Assembly: GCF_014204495.1 (NCBI RefSeq)
Contig: NZ_JACHLN010000002.1
Location: forward strand, 496,001-560,000
Length of the DNA: 64,000 nt
Reading direction: 5' to 3'
DNA from: Sphingomonas kyeonggiensis
GTDB taxonomy: Bacteria > Pseudomonadota > Alphaproteobacteria > Sphingomonadales > Sphingomonadaceae
Translations under genes and position numbers: made by a program
Shown: positions 8,702 to 18,423 of the stretch, piece by piece
Numbering within the stretch: the stretch's first letter is position 1
Layout: every line of letters starts with the position of its first letter
Notes under the pieces: generated by a model
The model's input: only the letters and a program-made list of their open reading frames with translations
What the model was told of the DNA's origin: nothing
Database searches by the model: none

Positions 8702-9361
8702 TCAGCGTCCAGTCAGCCGGTGCCAGAGCAGACGGCCGACGCGCCCCGGCGCACCTGCCGCTTTGGGTGCCTCGGCCAGGTCCATCCGCGCCAGATGCGC
8801 CATCGCACCCAGTGCGCGCCCGGCCCGGCTCCAGCGCGTGCCGGTGGCCTTGGCGAGCAGCGGAACCGCGAGATCGCGGGCAGTTGCCCTTTCGTCCTCC
8901 GCATCCAGGTTCCGGCCGAGATCGGCGATCGCCCAGCCCTGCCCCGCAGCTGCCAGCGGGTCGCCCTTGGCGCCCAGCAGCGATCCCGCAGCCACGAACA
9001 GGTGCCCGCGCCCTTCGCCGAAGCGCCGGATCGCATCGGCGTCGAGCACTTCCTCCTCGATCAGCACTTCCCAGCCATGGACGATTGGCACCAGCGACGC
9101 GCCGGTAACGCCTCGCGGCAGCACTTCCGCCTCGATCGCGCGCAGCACCGGCTCCGCGGGCGCCGGCGCGCGATCGAGTTTCTCCAGCGCCTCGCGCCAC
9201 CAGGCCAGCCGCATCTGGCCCACCGCCGGCTCGCGGGTGGTGCGCAGCAACAGCGCGAGCGCGTCGTCCAGTGCCAGCAAGGCCGCCAGCCCCGGCCTGC
9301 CGGCAACCGGCGCATAGCTCAGCGCCAGATCTCGTTCCGGCTGCTCCACGATCCCCGTCAT
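8702..9361 (-). CDS. Squalene/phytoene synthase family protein, NDUFAF6-like, catalytic motifs degenerate
   Basis: 219 residues of the squalene/phytoene synthase fold. The diagnostic MRLAWWREAL motif around residue 50 is typical of the short alphaproteobacterial and mitochondrial members related to complex I assembly factor NDUFAF6. The aspartate-rich substrate motifs of active prenyl synthases are incomplete: LDDALALLL lacks the last Asp, and AIADLGRNLDAEDERA does not match the second DxxxD. A non-catalytic assembly role is therefore more likely than terpenoid synthesis, but this is inference. It stands alone, between the EF-hand gene and the divergent TadG gene. Confidence 0.75.
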   Translation of the reverse strand: MTGIVEQPERDLALSYAPVAGRPGLAALLALDDALALLLRTTREPAVGQMRLAWWREALEKLDRAPAPAEPVLRAIEAEVLPRGVTGASLVPIVHGWEVLIEEEVLDADAIRRFGEGRGHLFVAAGSLLGAKGDPLAAAGQGWAIADLGRNLDAEDERATARDLAVPLLAKATGTRWSRAGRALGAMAHLARMDLAEAPKAAGAPGRVGRLLWHRLTGR

Positions 9362-9469
9362 GCCGCGAGTCCCAACGGTCTTAAGGCCGGCATTAACCTT
9401 CCGGATTTATACGTATTTAGCGACAACTGAGCCAAGCAGTCTCGTTGTTGGGGGATGAGGGGCCCAAAA

Positions 9470-11290
9470 ATGAGTGACGGCCGGCCGAATGCGGGTGGTT
9501 CCATACGCGCTTTTCTGGGCGCGCTGGCGCGCGATACGCGTGCGAACACGCTTGCCATCATGGCAATCGCGCTGATCCCGCTGGCGGGCATGGTGGGCGG
9601 CGGCATCGACATCAGCCGCATGTACATCGTCAAGACGCGTCTGCAACATGCATGCGACGCTGGCGCGCTCGCCGGCCGCAAGACGATGGGCGGCGGCACC
9701 TGGTCGCAGACCGTCAACGGCACCGCCAACTTCCCTGAAGTCACCGCGAAGAACTATTTCGACGCGAACTACAACAAGGATGCCTATGGCGCGGGCACCA
9801 TCACCAAGACGTTCAGCGAGAATGCCGGCAAGGTGAGCGGCACCGCGTCGGCGGTGCTGCCGATGACGCTGATGCGCATCTTCGGCAAGACCTCCGAGAC
9901 GCTCAGCGTCACCTGCGACGCCGAAATGCGCCTGCCCAACACCGATGTGATGTTCGTGCTCGATACCACGGGCTCGATGGACCAGGACGACGGCGCCGGC
10001 ACCAAGAAGATCACCGGCCTGAAGACGGCGGTGAAGTGCTTCTACGAGATCGTCGCCCGCCTCGATACCGACGCGACCTGCTCGGGCGGCGCGCCGAGCG
10101 GCGGCACCGGCAACCAGGTGCAGATCCGCTTCGGGTTCGTGCCCTATGCCACCAACGTCAATGTCGGCCGCCTGCTCAAGACCGAGTGGATGCCGGACAG
10201 CTGGACCTACCAGACGCGCAAGCTCGCCAACACGCCCTCGGGCAGCTGGGGCAACTGGACCAATCAGCAGTCCACCTCGTGCAGCAACATCCCGGAAGAC
10301 ACCGAATCGCGCCAGTACACGATCGACAGCCGCGATCGCTGGGGCAACTGCACCTATCGCTACCGCAACTGGTCGGGCACCGCCGCCAAGTGGAACTATG
10401 GCGCGCTCAGCCAGACGATCTCGGGCCTGAAGAACGGCACCAACTGGAATGCCAGCTTCACCCTGCCGATCGGCTCGGGCGGTGCGCAGACCACGCTGAG
10501 CTGGGACGGTTGCATCGAGGAGCGCACCACCGTGCGCCAGTCCAGCTATCAGCCGATCCCGAGCGGTGCCAAGGACCTCGATATCGACGCGGTGCCGGAT
10601 TCCGATGCCACCCGCTGGGGGCCGGCCCTTCCCGGCATGATCTTCACGCGCAAGACCGGCGCGCGCAACGGCGGCAGCTATGATCTGGCGGCAGTGAACA
10701 ACACCGACGCGATCTACAACAACACCTCCTACTACGCCTGCCCGACGGTGGCGAAGAAGCTCCAGGCATGGACCGCGAGCGATTTCGACGATTATGTCGA
10801 CAGCCTCACGCCCGAGGGCAACACCTATCACGACATCGGCCTGCTCTGGGGCGCCCGGCTGCTCTCGCCCACCGGCATCTTCAAGTCGGAGAACGCCTAT
10901 ACCCCGCAGGGCGGCGAGATCGAGCGCCACCTGATCTTCATGACCGACGGTGACACCTGCACCGGCACCGACAACTATACTGCCTATGGCGTGTCCTGGT
11001 TCGATCGTCGTACCACCGACGCTTCGTCGGCTCCGACCGATGGCTGCACCGACACCGGCACGCTCACCACCCAGGTCAATGCCCGCTACACGGCTCTCTG
11101 CGAAGCGGTGAAGAACAGCAAGATCACGCTGTGGGTGATCGCCTTCGGCAACCTCGCCACCACCACCGAGAGCCGGCTGAAGACCTGCGCCACCACCGGC
11201 CGCTATTTCAAGGCGACGGACTCCGCCGATCTCCAGGCCAAGTTCCGCTCGATCGCGGACCAGATTTCGCAGCTGAGGCTCACCAAATGA
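9470..11290 (+). CDS. TadG-like pilus assembly protein with VWA domain
   Basis: 606 residues. The N-terminal helix ANTLAIMAIALIPLAGMVGGGIDI is the TadE/TadG-type pilin-like anchor, followed by RMYIVKTRLQHACDAGALAG. From about residue 155 there is a von Willebrand A domain with the metal-binding motif DTTGSMD and a later FMTDGDTC strand. Several Cys residues in the insert could form disulfides outside the cytoplasm. Start 9470 is preferred over ATG 9455 because GAGGGG lies 7 nt before it. Its stop overlaps the next gene by ATGA, and the three genes form one operon of Tad (tight adherence) minor-pilin type. No Tad ATPase or secretin is in the window. Confidence 0.85.
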   Translation: MSDGRPNAGGSIRAFLGALARDTRANTLAIMAIALIPLAGMVGGGIDISRMYIVKTRLQHACDAGALAGRKTMGGGTWSQTVNGTANFPEVTAKNYFDANYNKDAYGAGTITKTFSENAGKVSGTASAVLPMTLMRIFGKTSETLSVTCDAEMRLPNTDVMFVLDTTGSMDQDDGAGTKKITGLKTAVKCFYEIVARLDTDATCSGGAPSGGTGNQVQIRFGFVPYATNVNVGRLLKTEWMPDSWTYQTRKLANTPSGSWGNWTNQQSTSCSNIPEDTESRQYTIDSRDRWGNCTYRYRNWSGTAAKWNYGALSQTISGLKNGTNWNASFTLPIGSGGAQTTLSWDGCIEERTTVRQSSYQPIPSGAKDLDIDAVPDSDATRWGPALPGMIFTRKTGARNGGSYDLAAVNNTDAIYNNTSYYACPTVAKKLQAWTASDFDDYVDSLTPEGNTYHDIGLLWGARLLSPTGIFKSENAYTPQGGEIERHLIFMTDGDTCTGTDNYTAYGVSWFDRRTTDASSAPTDGCTDTGTLTTQVNARYTALCEAVKNSKITLWVIAFGNLATTTESRLKTCATTGRYFKATDSADLQAKFRSIADQISQLRLTK

Positions 11291-11907
11291 TCCGGCGTCC
11301 CCTTCCCCGTCTTGTCCGGGACGAGCGCGGCGCCACGATCGTCGAGTTCGCGATGATCGCCCCGGTGATGGGCATCCTGCTGCTCGGCGCCTTCGACGTG
11401 GCGCACACGCTCTACATGCGCGCGGCGCTGCAAGGCGTCGTCCAGAAGGTCGCCCGCGACTCCACGCTGGAAAGCGGCCTCGACGCCAACACCCAGGCAA
11501 CGCTCGATGCCAAGGTCACCGGCCAGGCAAAGGCGCTTGCAAACAACGGGACGGTGACGATCACCCGCAAATGGTATCGCACGTTCAGCAATGCCGCCGC
11601 GGCGAAGTTCGAGCCGTTCACCGATACCAATGGCAACGGCACCTGCGACGGTCCTTCGGGCGGCACGCCGGGTGAACTGTACGAGGATAATAACGGCAAC
11701 AGCAGATGGGATGCGAGCGGCGGCAACACTGGCGCGGGCGGCGCCAAGGATGCCGTGGTCTACACCGTGTCGGTCAGCTATCCGCGCTTCTTCCCGATCT
11801 ACCGGATCATCGGCGGCTCGAACCAGACCACGGTCACGGCCTCCACCGTGCTGCGCAACCAGCCCTATGGCGATCAGGGCGCTCCGACCGTGAGGAACTG
11901 TCCATGA
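11287..11907 (+). CDS. TadE-like pseudopilin with Ca-binding-like loops
   Basis: 206 residues. The start has the TadE signature: RDERGATIVEFAMIAPVMGILLLGAFDVAHTLYMRA, where the Glu inside the helix and Gly before it match prepilin-type processing. The C-terminal part holds two loops, DTNGNGTCDG and DNNGNSRWDA, resembling dockerin or thrombospondin type-3 calcium sites. Translation is coupled on both sides: ATGA overlaps with the TadG gene before it and with the third gene after it. It likely takes part in assembly of an adhesive pilus. Confidence 0.82.
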   Translation: MIRRPLPRLVRDERGATIVEFAMIAPVMGILLLGAFDVAHTLYMRAALQGVVQKVARDSTLESGLDANTQATLDAKVTGQAKALANNGTVTITRKWYRTFSNAAAAKFEPFTDTNGNGTCDGPSGGTPGELYEDNNGNSRWDASGGNTGAGGAKDAVVYTVSVSYPRFFPIYRIIGGSNQTTVTASTVLRNQPYGDQGAPTVRNCP

Positions 11908-12605
11908 GCCGCCTGCCCCTGCTCCGGCGCTTGCGGGACGACAAGAGCGGCGTTGCGCTGCTCGAATTCGCCTTCTCGCTGCCGATCGTGCTGACGCTCA
12001 GCCTCACCGGGGCGGAGCTCACCAACTATATCATCACCAAGATGCGGGTGAGCCAGATCGCGCTCCACCTGGCGGACAATGCCGCGCGTATTGGCTCGGG
12101 CACCCAGCTCCAGGCCAAGACGATCAGCGAGGCCGACATCAACGACCTGCTCACCGGCGCGGACATGCAGTCTGGCGAGCTCAAGCTGCTCACCAATGGC
12201 CGCGTGACCATTTCGAGCATCGAGCCGGATCCCACCAACACCGGCAAGTCTCGCATCCGCTGGCAGCGCTGCCAGGGCAGCAAGACCGCGCTGAGCTCGA
12301 CCTATGGCGCACAGGGCGACAAGAACCTCGCGGGGGTCGGCCCTTCGACCCGTCAGGTCGCCGCGCCGGACAATGGCGTGACCATGTTCGTCGAGGTGCG
12401 CTTCCAGTACACGCCGCTGATCAAGACCTCGCTCTCTCCCACCAGCGAGATGAACGAGATCGCCTCGATGATGGTACGCGATCGCCGCGATACCACCGAC
12501 GACAGCAATCTGGGCAGCGCGGCGACGCATCCGCGCGGCATCTACAAGGTGAGCGGCGTCAGCCCCTCGATGTGTTCCGCCGGCCAGGCCTATCTCGAAA
12601 CCTAG
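11904..12605 (+). CDS. TadE/TadG-like pilus assembly protein
   Basis: 233 residues. Begins with a basic stretch and the helix SGVALLEFAFSLPIVLTLSLTGAELTNYI, again the TadE-type anchor with the helix Glu. The remainder is a polar extracytoplasmic domain without a motif I recognise; late QVAAPDNGVTMFVEVRFQY is a typical beta segment of such proteins. It closes the three-gene operon and is followed by a strong terminator. Function by family and position only. Confidence 0.78.
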   Translation: MSRLPLLRRLRDDKSGVALLEFAFSLPIVLTLSLTGAELTNYIITKMRVSQIALHLADNAARIGSGTQLQAKTISEADINDLLTGADMQSGELKLLTNGRVTISSIEPDPTNTGKSRIRWQRCQGSKTALSSTYGAQGDKNLAGVGPSTRQVAAPDNGVTMFVEVRFQYTPLIKTSLSPTSEMNEIASMMVRDRRDTTDDSNLGSAATHPRGIYKVSGVSPSMCSAGQAYLET

Positions 12606-12658
12606 GCATCACCGCTTCGCGCCTGCCGGTCGTTCTCCCTCGACCGGGCAGGCAAAAG

Positions 12659-12686
12659 AAAAGGCCGGGGTCTCCCCCGGCCTTTT
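12659..12686. terminator. Bidirectional rho-independent terminator between tad genes and pdhB
   Basis: AAAAGGCCGGGG-TCTC-CCCCGGCCTTTT, a perfectly symmetrical 12-bp stem with a tetraloop and A/T tracts on both sides. It serves both the plus-strand tad operon and the minus-strand pdhAB operon. Confidence 0.9.
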
Positions 12687-12707
12687 CCGTGTTCGTTTCG
12701 CAGCGGA

Positions 12708-14114
12708 TCAGCCGCGATAGGTGACCTTCTTCACTGCCGCGACCACCTTGTCGGCGGTGATCAGCGCCAGCTTCTCGAGGTTCGCCGCGTAAGGCAGCGG
12801 CACGTCCTCGTTGGTCACGCGCAGCACCGGCGCGTCGAGGTCATCGAAGCCCTGCTCCATCACGACCGCGGCGATTTCCGACGCGATCGAGCAGACCGGC
12901 CAGCCTTCCTCGACCACCACCAGGCGGTTGGTCTTCTTCAGGCTCTCGAGCACCGTCGCCGTGTCGAGCGGGCGCAGCGTGCGCAGGTCGACCACTTCGG
13001 CGTCGATGCCCTCGCCCGCCAGCGTCTCGGCGGCTTCCAGGGCAACGCCCACGCCGATCGAGTAGCTGACGATCGTCACGTCCTTGCCCGAGCGGACGAT
13101 ACGCGCCTTGCCGATCGGCAGGACATAATCGTCGAGCTGCGGGATCTCGAAGTGACGGCCGTACATCAGCTCGTTCTCGAGGAACACGACCGGGTCTTCC
13201 GAGCGGATCGCCGCCTTGAGCAGGCCCTTGGCGTCCTGCGCGTCATAGGGGGCGATCACGATCAGGCCGGGGACGCTGGCATACCACGGGCCATAGTTCT
13301 GCGAGTGCTGCGCACCGACGCGGCTCGCCGCGCCGTTCGGACCACGGAACACGATCGGGCAGCGCATCTGGCCGCCGGACATGTAGTTGGTCTTGGCCGC
13401 CGAGTTCACGATGTGGTCGATCGCCTGCATCGCGAAGTTGAAGGTCATGAACTCGATGACCGGCTTGAGCCCGCCCATCGCCGCGCCCGCACCCAGGCCG
13501 GCAAAGCCGTACTCGGTGATCGGCGTGTCGATGACGCGCTTCGGCCCGAACTCCTCGAGCAGGCCCTGGGTCACCTTGTAGGCGCCCTGGTACTCGGCGA
13601 CTTCCTCGCCCATCACGAAGACACGCGGATCCTTGCGCATCTCCTCGGCCATCGCGTCGCGCAGCGCCTCGCGGACAGTCACCTTGACCATCTCGGTGCC
13701 CTCGGGGATCGCCGGGTCCTGGACCGTGGCGGCCTTCTCGCTGGCGAGCTGCTTGGTGCCGCTGTCGGCCTTTTTCGGGCCGCCATCCTCGCCGGCAGCC
13801 GGCTCGGCCGCGGCAGGCGCAGGCGTCGGGGCCGGTGCAGCGGCAGGAGCCGGAGCCGCGGAGGCATCCTCACCCTCGCCCGCGATCGTCGCGATCACGG
13901 TGCCGACCTTCACATTGTCGGTGCCCTCGGCGACCAAGATCTTGGCGATCGTGCCCTCGTCGACCGCCTCGAACTCCATCGTGGCCTTGTCGGTCTCGAT
14001 CTCCGCCAGGATGTCCCCCGACTTCACCGTGTCGCCTTCCTTGACGAGCCACTTGGCGAGCGTGCCCTCCTCCATGGTGGGCGACAGCGCCGGCATCTTC
14101 AGTTCGATCGCCAT
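12708..14114 (-). CDS. pdhB: Pyruvate dehydrogenase E1 component beta subunit with N-terminal lipoyl domain
   Basis: 468 residues. Residues 1-80 are a lipoyl domain, with the lipoate-accepting Lys in [12 protein letters not shown], joined by an Ala/Pro-rich linker to the thiamine-dependent E1-beta domain ([34 protein letters not shown] in two pieces, then [16 protein letters not shown]). With PdhA it decarboxylates pyruvate and acetylates lipoyl groups. The lipoyl fusion on E1-beta is known in alphaproteobacteria. The ATG at 14114 gives [17 protein letters not shown], the usual family start. It follows pdhA by 1 nt, so the subunits are co-translated. No E2 or E3 gene lies adjacent. Confidence 0.95.
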   Translation of the reverse strand: MAIELKMPALSPTMEEGTLAKWLVKEGDTVKSGDILAEIETDKATMEFEAVDEGTIAKILVAEGTDNVKVGTVIATIAGEGEDASAAPAPAAAPAPTPAPAAAEPAAGEDGGPKKADSGTKQLASEKAATVQDPAIPEGTEMVKVTVREALRDAMAEEMRKDPRVFVMGEEVAEYQGAYKVTQGLLEEFGPKRVIDTPITEYGFAGLGAGAAMGGLKPVIEFMTFNFAMQAIDHIVNSAAKTNYMSGGQMRCPIVFRGPNGAASRVGAQHSQNYGPWYASVPGLIVIAPYDAQDAKGLLKAAIRSEDPVVFLENELMYGRHFEIPQLDDYVLPIGKARIVRSGKDVTIVSYSIGVGVALEAAETLAGEGIDAEVVDLRTLRPLDTATVLESLKKTNRLVVVEEGWPVCSIASEIAAVVMEQGFDDLDAPVLRVTNEDVPLPYAANLEKLALITADKVVAAVKKVTYRG

Positions 14115-14115
14115 C

Positions 14116-15162
14116 TCAGTAGGACTCCACCAGCACGTCGGTATACAGTTCGGAAGCATCGGGCTCGGGCGTCTGCTCGGCGAAGTCGGCAGACTCGTTC
14201 ACCACCTTGCGGATCTCGGCCTCGATCGCCTTCAGCTCGGCCTCGGTGACCTTCATGTCCTCGAGCTCGCGCTTGACCTGCTCGATCGGATCCGACTTGT
14301 CGCGGACCGACTGCACTTCCTCGCGCGAACGGTACTTGGCGGGATCCGACATCGAGTGACCACGGTACCGGTAGGTCTTCATCTCGAGGATGATCGGGCC
14401 CTTGCCCGCGCGGACCCAGGCCAGCGCTTCCTCGGCGGCACCGCGGCAGGCGAGCACGTCCATGCCGTCCACCTGGATGCCGGGGATGCGGAAGCTCTCG
14501 CCGCGGCGATAGAGCTGATCTTCCGACGACGAGCGGTTGACCGAGGTGCCCATGGCATACTGGTTGTTCTCGATCACATAGATGATCGGAAGCTTCCACA
14601 GCTCGGCCATGTTGAACGATTCGTAGACCTGGCCCTGGTTCGACGCACCATCGCCGAAATAGGCCATGGCGACGCCACCATCCTCGTTATACTTGTGCGC
14701 GAACGCCAGGCCGGTGCCGAGCGCGACCTGCGCGCCGACGATGCCGTGGCCGCCGTAGAACTTCTTCTCGGTCGAGAACATGTGCATCGAGCCGCCCTTG
14801 CCGCGGCTGATGCCCGCCGCGCGACCGGTCAGCTCGGCCATGATGACCTTGGGATCGATGCCGTATGCGAGCATGTGGCCATGGTCGCGATAGCCGGTGA
14901 TCACCGAGTCCTTCTCGCCGTCGAGCGCGGACTGCAGGCCGACCGCAACGGCTTCCTGGCCGATATAGAGGTGGCAGAAGCCGCCGATGAAGCCGAGGCC
15001 ATAGAGCTGGCCGGCCTTCTCCTCGAAGCGGCGGATCAGCAGCATCTGCTTGTAGAATTCGAGCAGCTGCTCCTTCGAAGCCTCGAACCGCTTGGGCTCT
15101 TCGGGCCGCTCGCGGTTGGTCTTTGCGGGTTCAGTCGTTTTGCGTGCCGGTGCTTTGGCCAC
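14116..15162 (-). CDS. pdhA: Pyruvate dehydrogenase E1 component alpha subunit
   Basis: 348 residues. The thiamine diphosphate site [17 protein letters not shown] is intact (GDG...N motif), as is the phosphorylation-loop region [14 protein letters not shown]. Family opening [32 protein letters not shown] is present. The start is taken as GTG at 15162 ([11 protein letters not shown] follows), with GAGG 7 nt upstream; a longer upstream reading has a composition unlike coding sequence. A Lys/Pro-rich tail of about 35 residues precedes the conserved part. First gene of the pdhA-pdhB operon. Confidence 0.95.
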   Translation of the reverse strand: MAKAPARKTTEPAKTNRERPEEPKRFEASKEQLLEFYKQMLLIRRFEEKAGQLYGLGFIGGFCHLYIGQEAVAVGLQSALDGEKDSVITGYRDHGHMLAYGIDPKVIMAELTGRAAGISRGKGGSMHMFSTEKKFYGGHGIVGAQVALGTGLAFAHKYNEDGGVAMAYFGDGASNQGQVYESFNMAELWKLPIIYVIENNQYAMGTSVNRSSSEDQLYRRGESFRIPGIQVDGMDVLACRGAAEEALAWVRAGKGPIILEMKTYRYRGHSMSDPAKYRSREEVQSVRDKSDPIEQVKRELEDMKVTEAELKAIEAEIRKVVNESADFAEQTPEPDASELYTDVLVESY

Positions 15163-15395
15163 AGGAAATCCTCGTCCGGGGAGGGGGAAAGGCGGGTGCC
15201 TATAAGCGCGTTTTCGCCCGCCGCGCAACAACGCGCGGTTTCGCGTGCCGTGCCACTGACGCAACGGCAATTGCACTCTCTGCAACCAGAGATGCGAGTT
15301 GCGAAAGTTGCAATGCAGCATGATTTAGGGGCGCTGCGGCGTAGGAGAGCGGAGGCCACAGCGCGCGGTTCGCCCGCCCCTACCCGCTCGCCCAA

Positions 15396-15424
15396 CTGGT
15401 TCCCCGGCGAAGGCCGGGGCCCAG
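15396..15424. repeat. REP-like palindromic repeat, copy 1
   Basis: A 29-nt near-palindrome, CTGGTTCCCCGGCGAAG followed by GCCGGGGCCCAG, occurs here and again at 41694-41722 with one difference. It can fold into a stem-loop around the GCGAAGGC centre. Typical of dispersed REP elements of sphingomonads. Confidence 0.65.
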
Positions 15425-15460
15425 CTGCAATGTCGTTCGAGAGGCTCCCGCCCTTCCTAC

Positions 15461-15610
15461 TCCCCTCCCTGCAAGGGAGGGGTCGGGGGTGGGTTGCGCC
15501 CCTGGTCTTCCGGGGGCGCCCAGCGAGACGGCATCGAAAAAGAAAAGGCCGGGCATCGAGCCCGGCCTTGTTCTAACCCACCCTTGGCCCCTCGCTTTGC
15601 AGGGAGGGGA
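15461..15610. repeat. Composite inverted repeat between pdhA and ftsB
   Basis: Outer arms are TCCCCTCCCTGCAAGGGAGG... on the left and ...GCTTTGCAGGGAGGGGA on the right; internal GGGGGTGGGTT matches AACCCACCC. The whole 150-nt unit can fold back on itself and contains the ftsB terminator inside. It looks like a BIME-type or miniature palindromic element. The 15163-15460 stretch before it holds no supportable gene. Confidence 0.6.
15536..15569 (-). terminator. Rho-independent terminator of the ftsB-like gene
   Basis: On the minus strand, AAGGCCGGGC-TCGAT-GCCCGGCCTT forms a 10-bp stem and is followed by a T-rich run (TTTTCTTTTTCG). It sits 52 nt after the ftsB-like stop. Confidence 0.8.
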
Positions 15611-15620
15611 ATAAAAAAGA

Positions 15621-15968
15621 TTACCGCCCGGTAGTCCCCGCTCCATGCTTCTGCAGCGGAATGACCACCTCGTCCGGCCGCACCACATTGAGCTGCTTGC
15701 GCGCCAGCTCGTCGGCCAGGTCGGGATCGACCCCGCGCTTCTGGTCGAGCAGCTCGACGCGGTTCTTCAGCGCGGCGCGCTGCTTGTCGAGCGCGGCATA
15801 ATCGGCCTGCTTCTGGTCGTACTCGGCCTTGATCAGCTTGGTCTGCATCACGCCGGTAGGCCCGAGCACGGCGTTATAGCCGAAAAAGCCGATGGCGATC
15901 AGCGTCACCGCCGGCAGCCCGGCCCGGCGCAAAAGGGTCTGGAACGGAGAAGCAGCACGCGATCGCAT
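15621..15968 (-). CDS. ftsB: FtsB/DivIC-like septum formation initiator protein
   Basis: 115 residues: one membrane helix at about 18-36 (LPAVTLIAIGFFGYNAVLG), then a coiled coil (YDQKQADYAALDKQRAALKNRVELLD) and a short C-terminal region ending LNVVRPDEVVIPLQ. This is the layout of FtsB/DivIC proteins, bitopic divisome components that bind FtsL and FtsQ. In many bacteria ftsB lies beside eno, as here, except that a two-gene insert separates them. Identity rests on architecture and position. Confidence 0.8.
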   Translation of the reverse strand: MRSRAASPFQTLLRRAGLPAVTLIAIGFFGYNAVLGPTGVMQTKLIKAEYDQKQADYAALDKQRAALKNRVELLDQKRGVDPDLADELARKQLNVVRPDEVVIPLQKHGAGTTGR

Positions 15969-16054
15969 ATGGTGTTTTTCGCTTAACCACGCCCCGGGCG
16001 CAAGGCCCGTATTGGTGCGGAGGCCGACGAATATGCGAAGGCCTAACTCAATCC

Positions 16055-16684
16055 TTAGTCTGGTCTACCCGCCTCTACCCACTCACGCATTGCGGCGATG
16101 AATTGCGCGGTTGGATAAGCTTTGATGTCGTCATCGGAAGCACCCCGATCCAACTCACGCTCCCAGTACCATTCTTGGAAGGTCAAATAATCTCCCTGAA
16201 TTTTACTAGGCCCGATCGGGTCGGCTCCGGCGTGACTAATCAGCCAGCTCGAAATAATTCGAACTATCTTTACGTAGTCAGCTTCGTGGGTTTGGATATC
16301 CCATCCTGAAATGTCGGAAAGACTTTTTTGATAGTCGTATCGCGTCTCTTCCAAAATCAGAATCGTCTTCTGACTCATCTGATCACCGCCAAACCGTGCG
16401 CAAGCGTGATCGAGGCCCAGTTCAAATGGCATGTTCAAGCGGGCATACTCGTCCGCAGCAGCGGACTTGCACCGACTCAGGTCGTGGATACCGAACTTCG
16501 ACCCGCGGATGAGTTCAACTATCCGATCCAGCCTGTTTGCAGCGTTGTCGGCATTCTCCGGAGCGAGGCGCGGAAAAAATCCAAGATTCGTAATGCAAAA
16601 GGCAATAGCCTGAAGAAGAGGTGCAAACTCTTCATCGAACGGGCAGTTGACGAAAACCGACCGATCAAAGGGTGGGGTAGTCAT
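16055..16684 (-). CDS. TIR/nucleotide-binding-like protein of low-GC insert
   Basis: 209 residues. FVNCPFDEEF (residues 11-20), RIVELIRGSKFGIHDLSRC (54-72), then MPFELGLDHACARFGG (85-100) and KTILILEE (106-113) have the order seen in TIR-like and nucleoside-deoxyribosyltransferase-like folds: a first beta strand with a loop, a central acidic loop, and a helix carrying a conserved Glu (Glu88) that in those enzymes attacks the glycosidic bond. The family itself I know only as uncharacterised. The start overlaps the DUF2188 stop by 4 nt (ATGA), so they are one operon. GC is visibly lower than in flanking ftsB and eno, and codon choice is more mixed, which suggests acquisition. A defence or NAD-related role is inference. 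Confidence 0.7.
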   Translation of the reverse strand: MTTPPFDRSVFVNCPFDEEFAPLLQAIAFCITNLGFFPRLAPENADNAANRLDRIVELIRGSKFGIHDLSRCKSAAADEYARLNMPFELGLDHACARFGGDQMSQKTILILEETRYDYQKSLSDISGWDIQTHEADYVKIVRIISSWLISHAGADPIGPSKIQGDYLTFQEWYWERELDRGASDDDIKAYPTAQFIAAMREWVEAGRPD

Positions 16685-16905
16685 CCCTTCGGCGGGTGGG
16701 GGTCGTTGCCATAGGAGTTCCGTTCACGAATGCGTCCATCACGCCCATGAATGTAAAGCTCCGTCCGCTGATTGCGCGCAATTTGCGTGGCGGCCGCAAC
16801 AGCCTCTTTTTGCGTCGCATGGTTGCTCGAAGCACGTGTCGAACCTGCTTTTTTGACGCTCCACCCGCTAGCTGACGGGACAACGTGCTGCCCTTTTCTG
16901 GACAT
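16681..16905 (-). CDS. DUF2188 domain protein
   Basis: 74 residues. WSVKKAGSTRASSNHATQ, the helix EAVAAATQIARNQ, and ELYIHGRDGRIRERNSYGND are the DUF2188 signature; the compact beta-beta-alpha-beta-beta fold is of unknown function. An RBS GAGGA lies 8 nt before the ATG. The stop codon overlaps the start of the TIR-like gene (ATGA), so this small protein is made first from the same mRNA, an arrangement common for a regulator, inhibitor or chaperone of the following product. A partner role is inference. Confidence 0.75.
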   Translation of the reverse strand: MSRKGQHVVPSASGWSVKKAGSTRASSNHATQKEAVAAATQIARNQRTELYIHGRDGRIRERNSYGNDPHPPKG

Positions 16906-16991
16906 CGAAAAATCCTCGGTTTCCTACATCGCATATAGTCTACTGAGACACTCTCGCCTAGAGTTTCGTTTGAGCATGGCAGCGCGTTCAA

Positions 16992-17017
16992 CCCCTCCCG
17001 CCCGAAGGCAGGAGGGG
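16992..17017 (-). terminator. Hairpin downstream of eno
   Basis: CCCCTCC...GGAGGGG with an inner GCC/GGC extension forms a stem 13 nt past the eno stop. There is only a short T-stretch after it, so terminator strength is uncertain. It separates eno from the low-GC cassette. Confidence 0.55.
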
Positions 17018-17029
17018 CAGAACCAAGGC

Positions 17030-18319
<1,290 letters not shown>

Positions 18320-18423
18320 CTAGATATGGGGTAATGAGGGCGCGACGCGGCCTCTAACGGCTACTGATGGAACTCGCAAACGTGGCCGTTGTTGTTTCGC
18401 AAAAGGCATGGAGGGTTTTTGGC

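Noticed and set aside
15163..15395. Extended N-terminus of PdhA and small plus-strand frames in the pdhA leader
   Set aside because: The upstream reading has no family resemblance and lacks an RBS; GTG 15162 has one.
18361..18423. Upstream ATG at 18367 for the YqjD-like gene
   Set aside because: The strong GGAGGG site belongs to ATG 18424, and the 19 extra residues do not fit the family.
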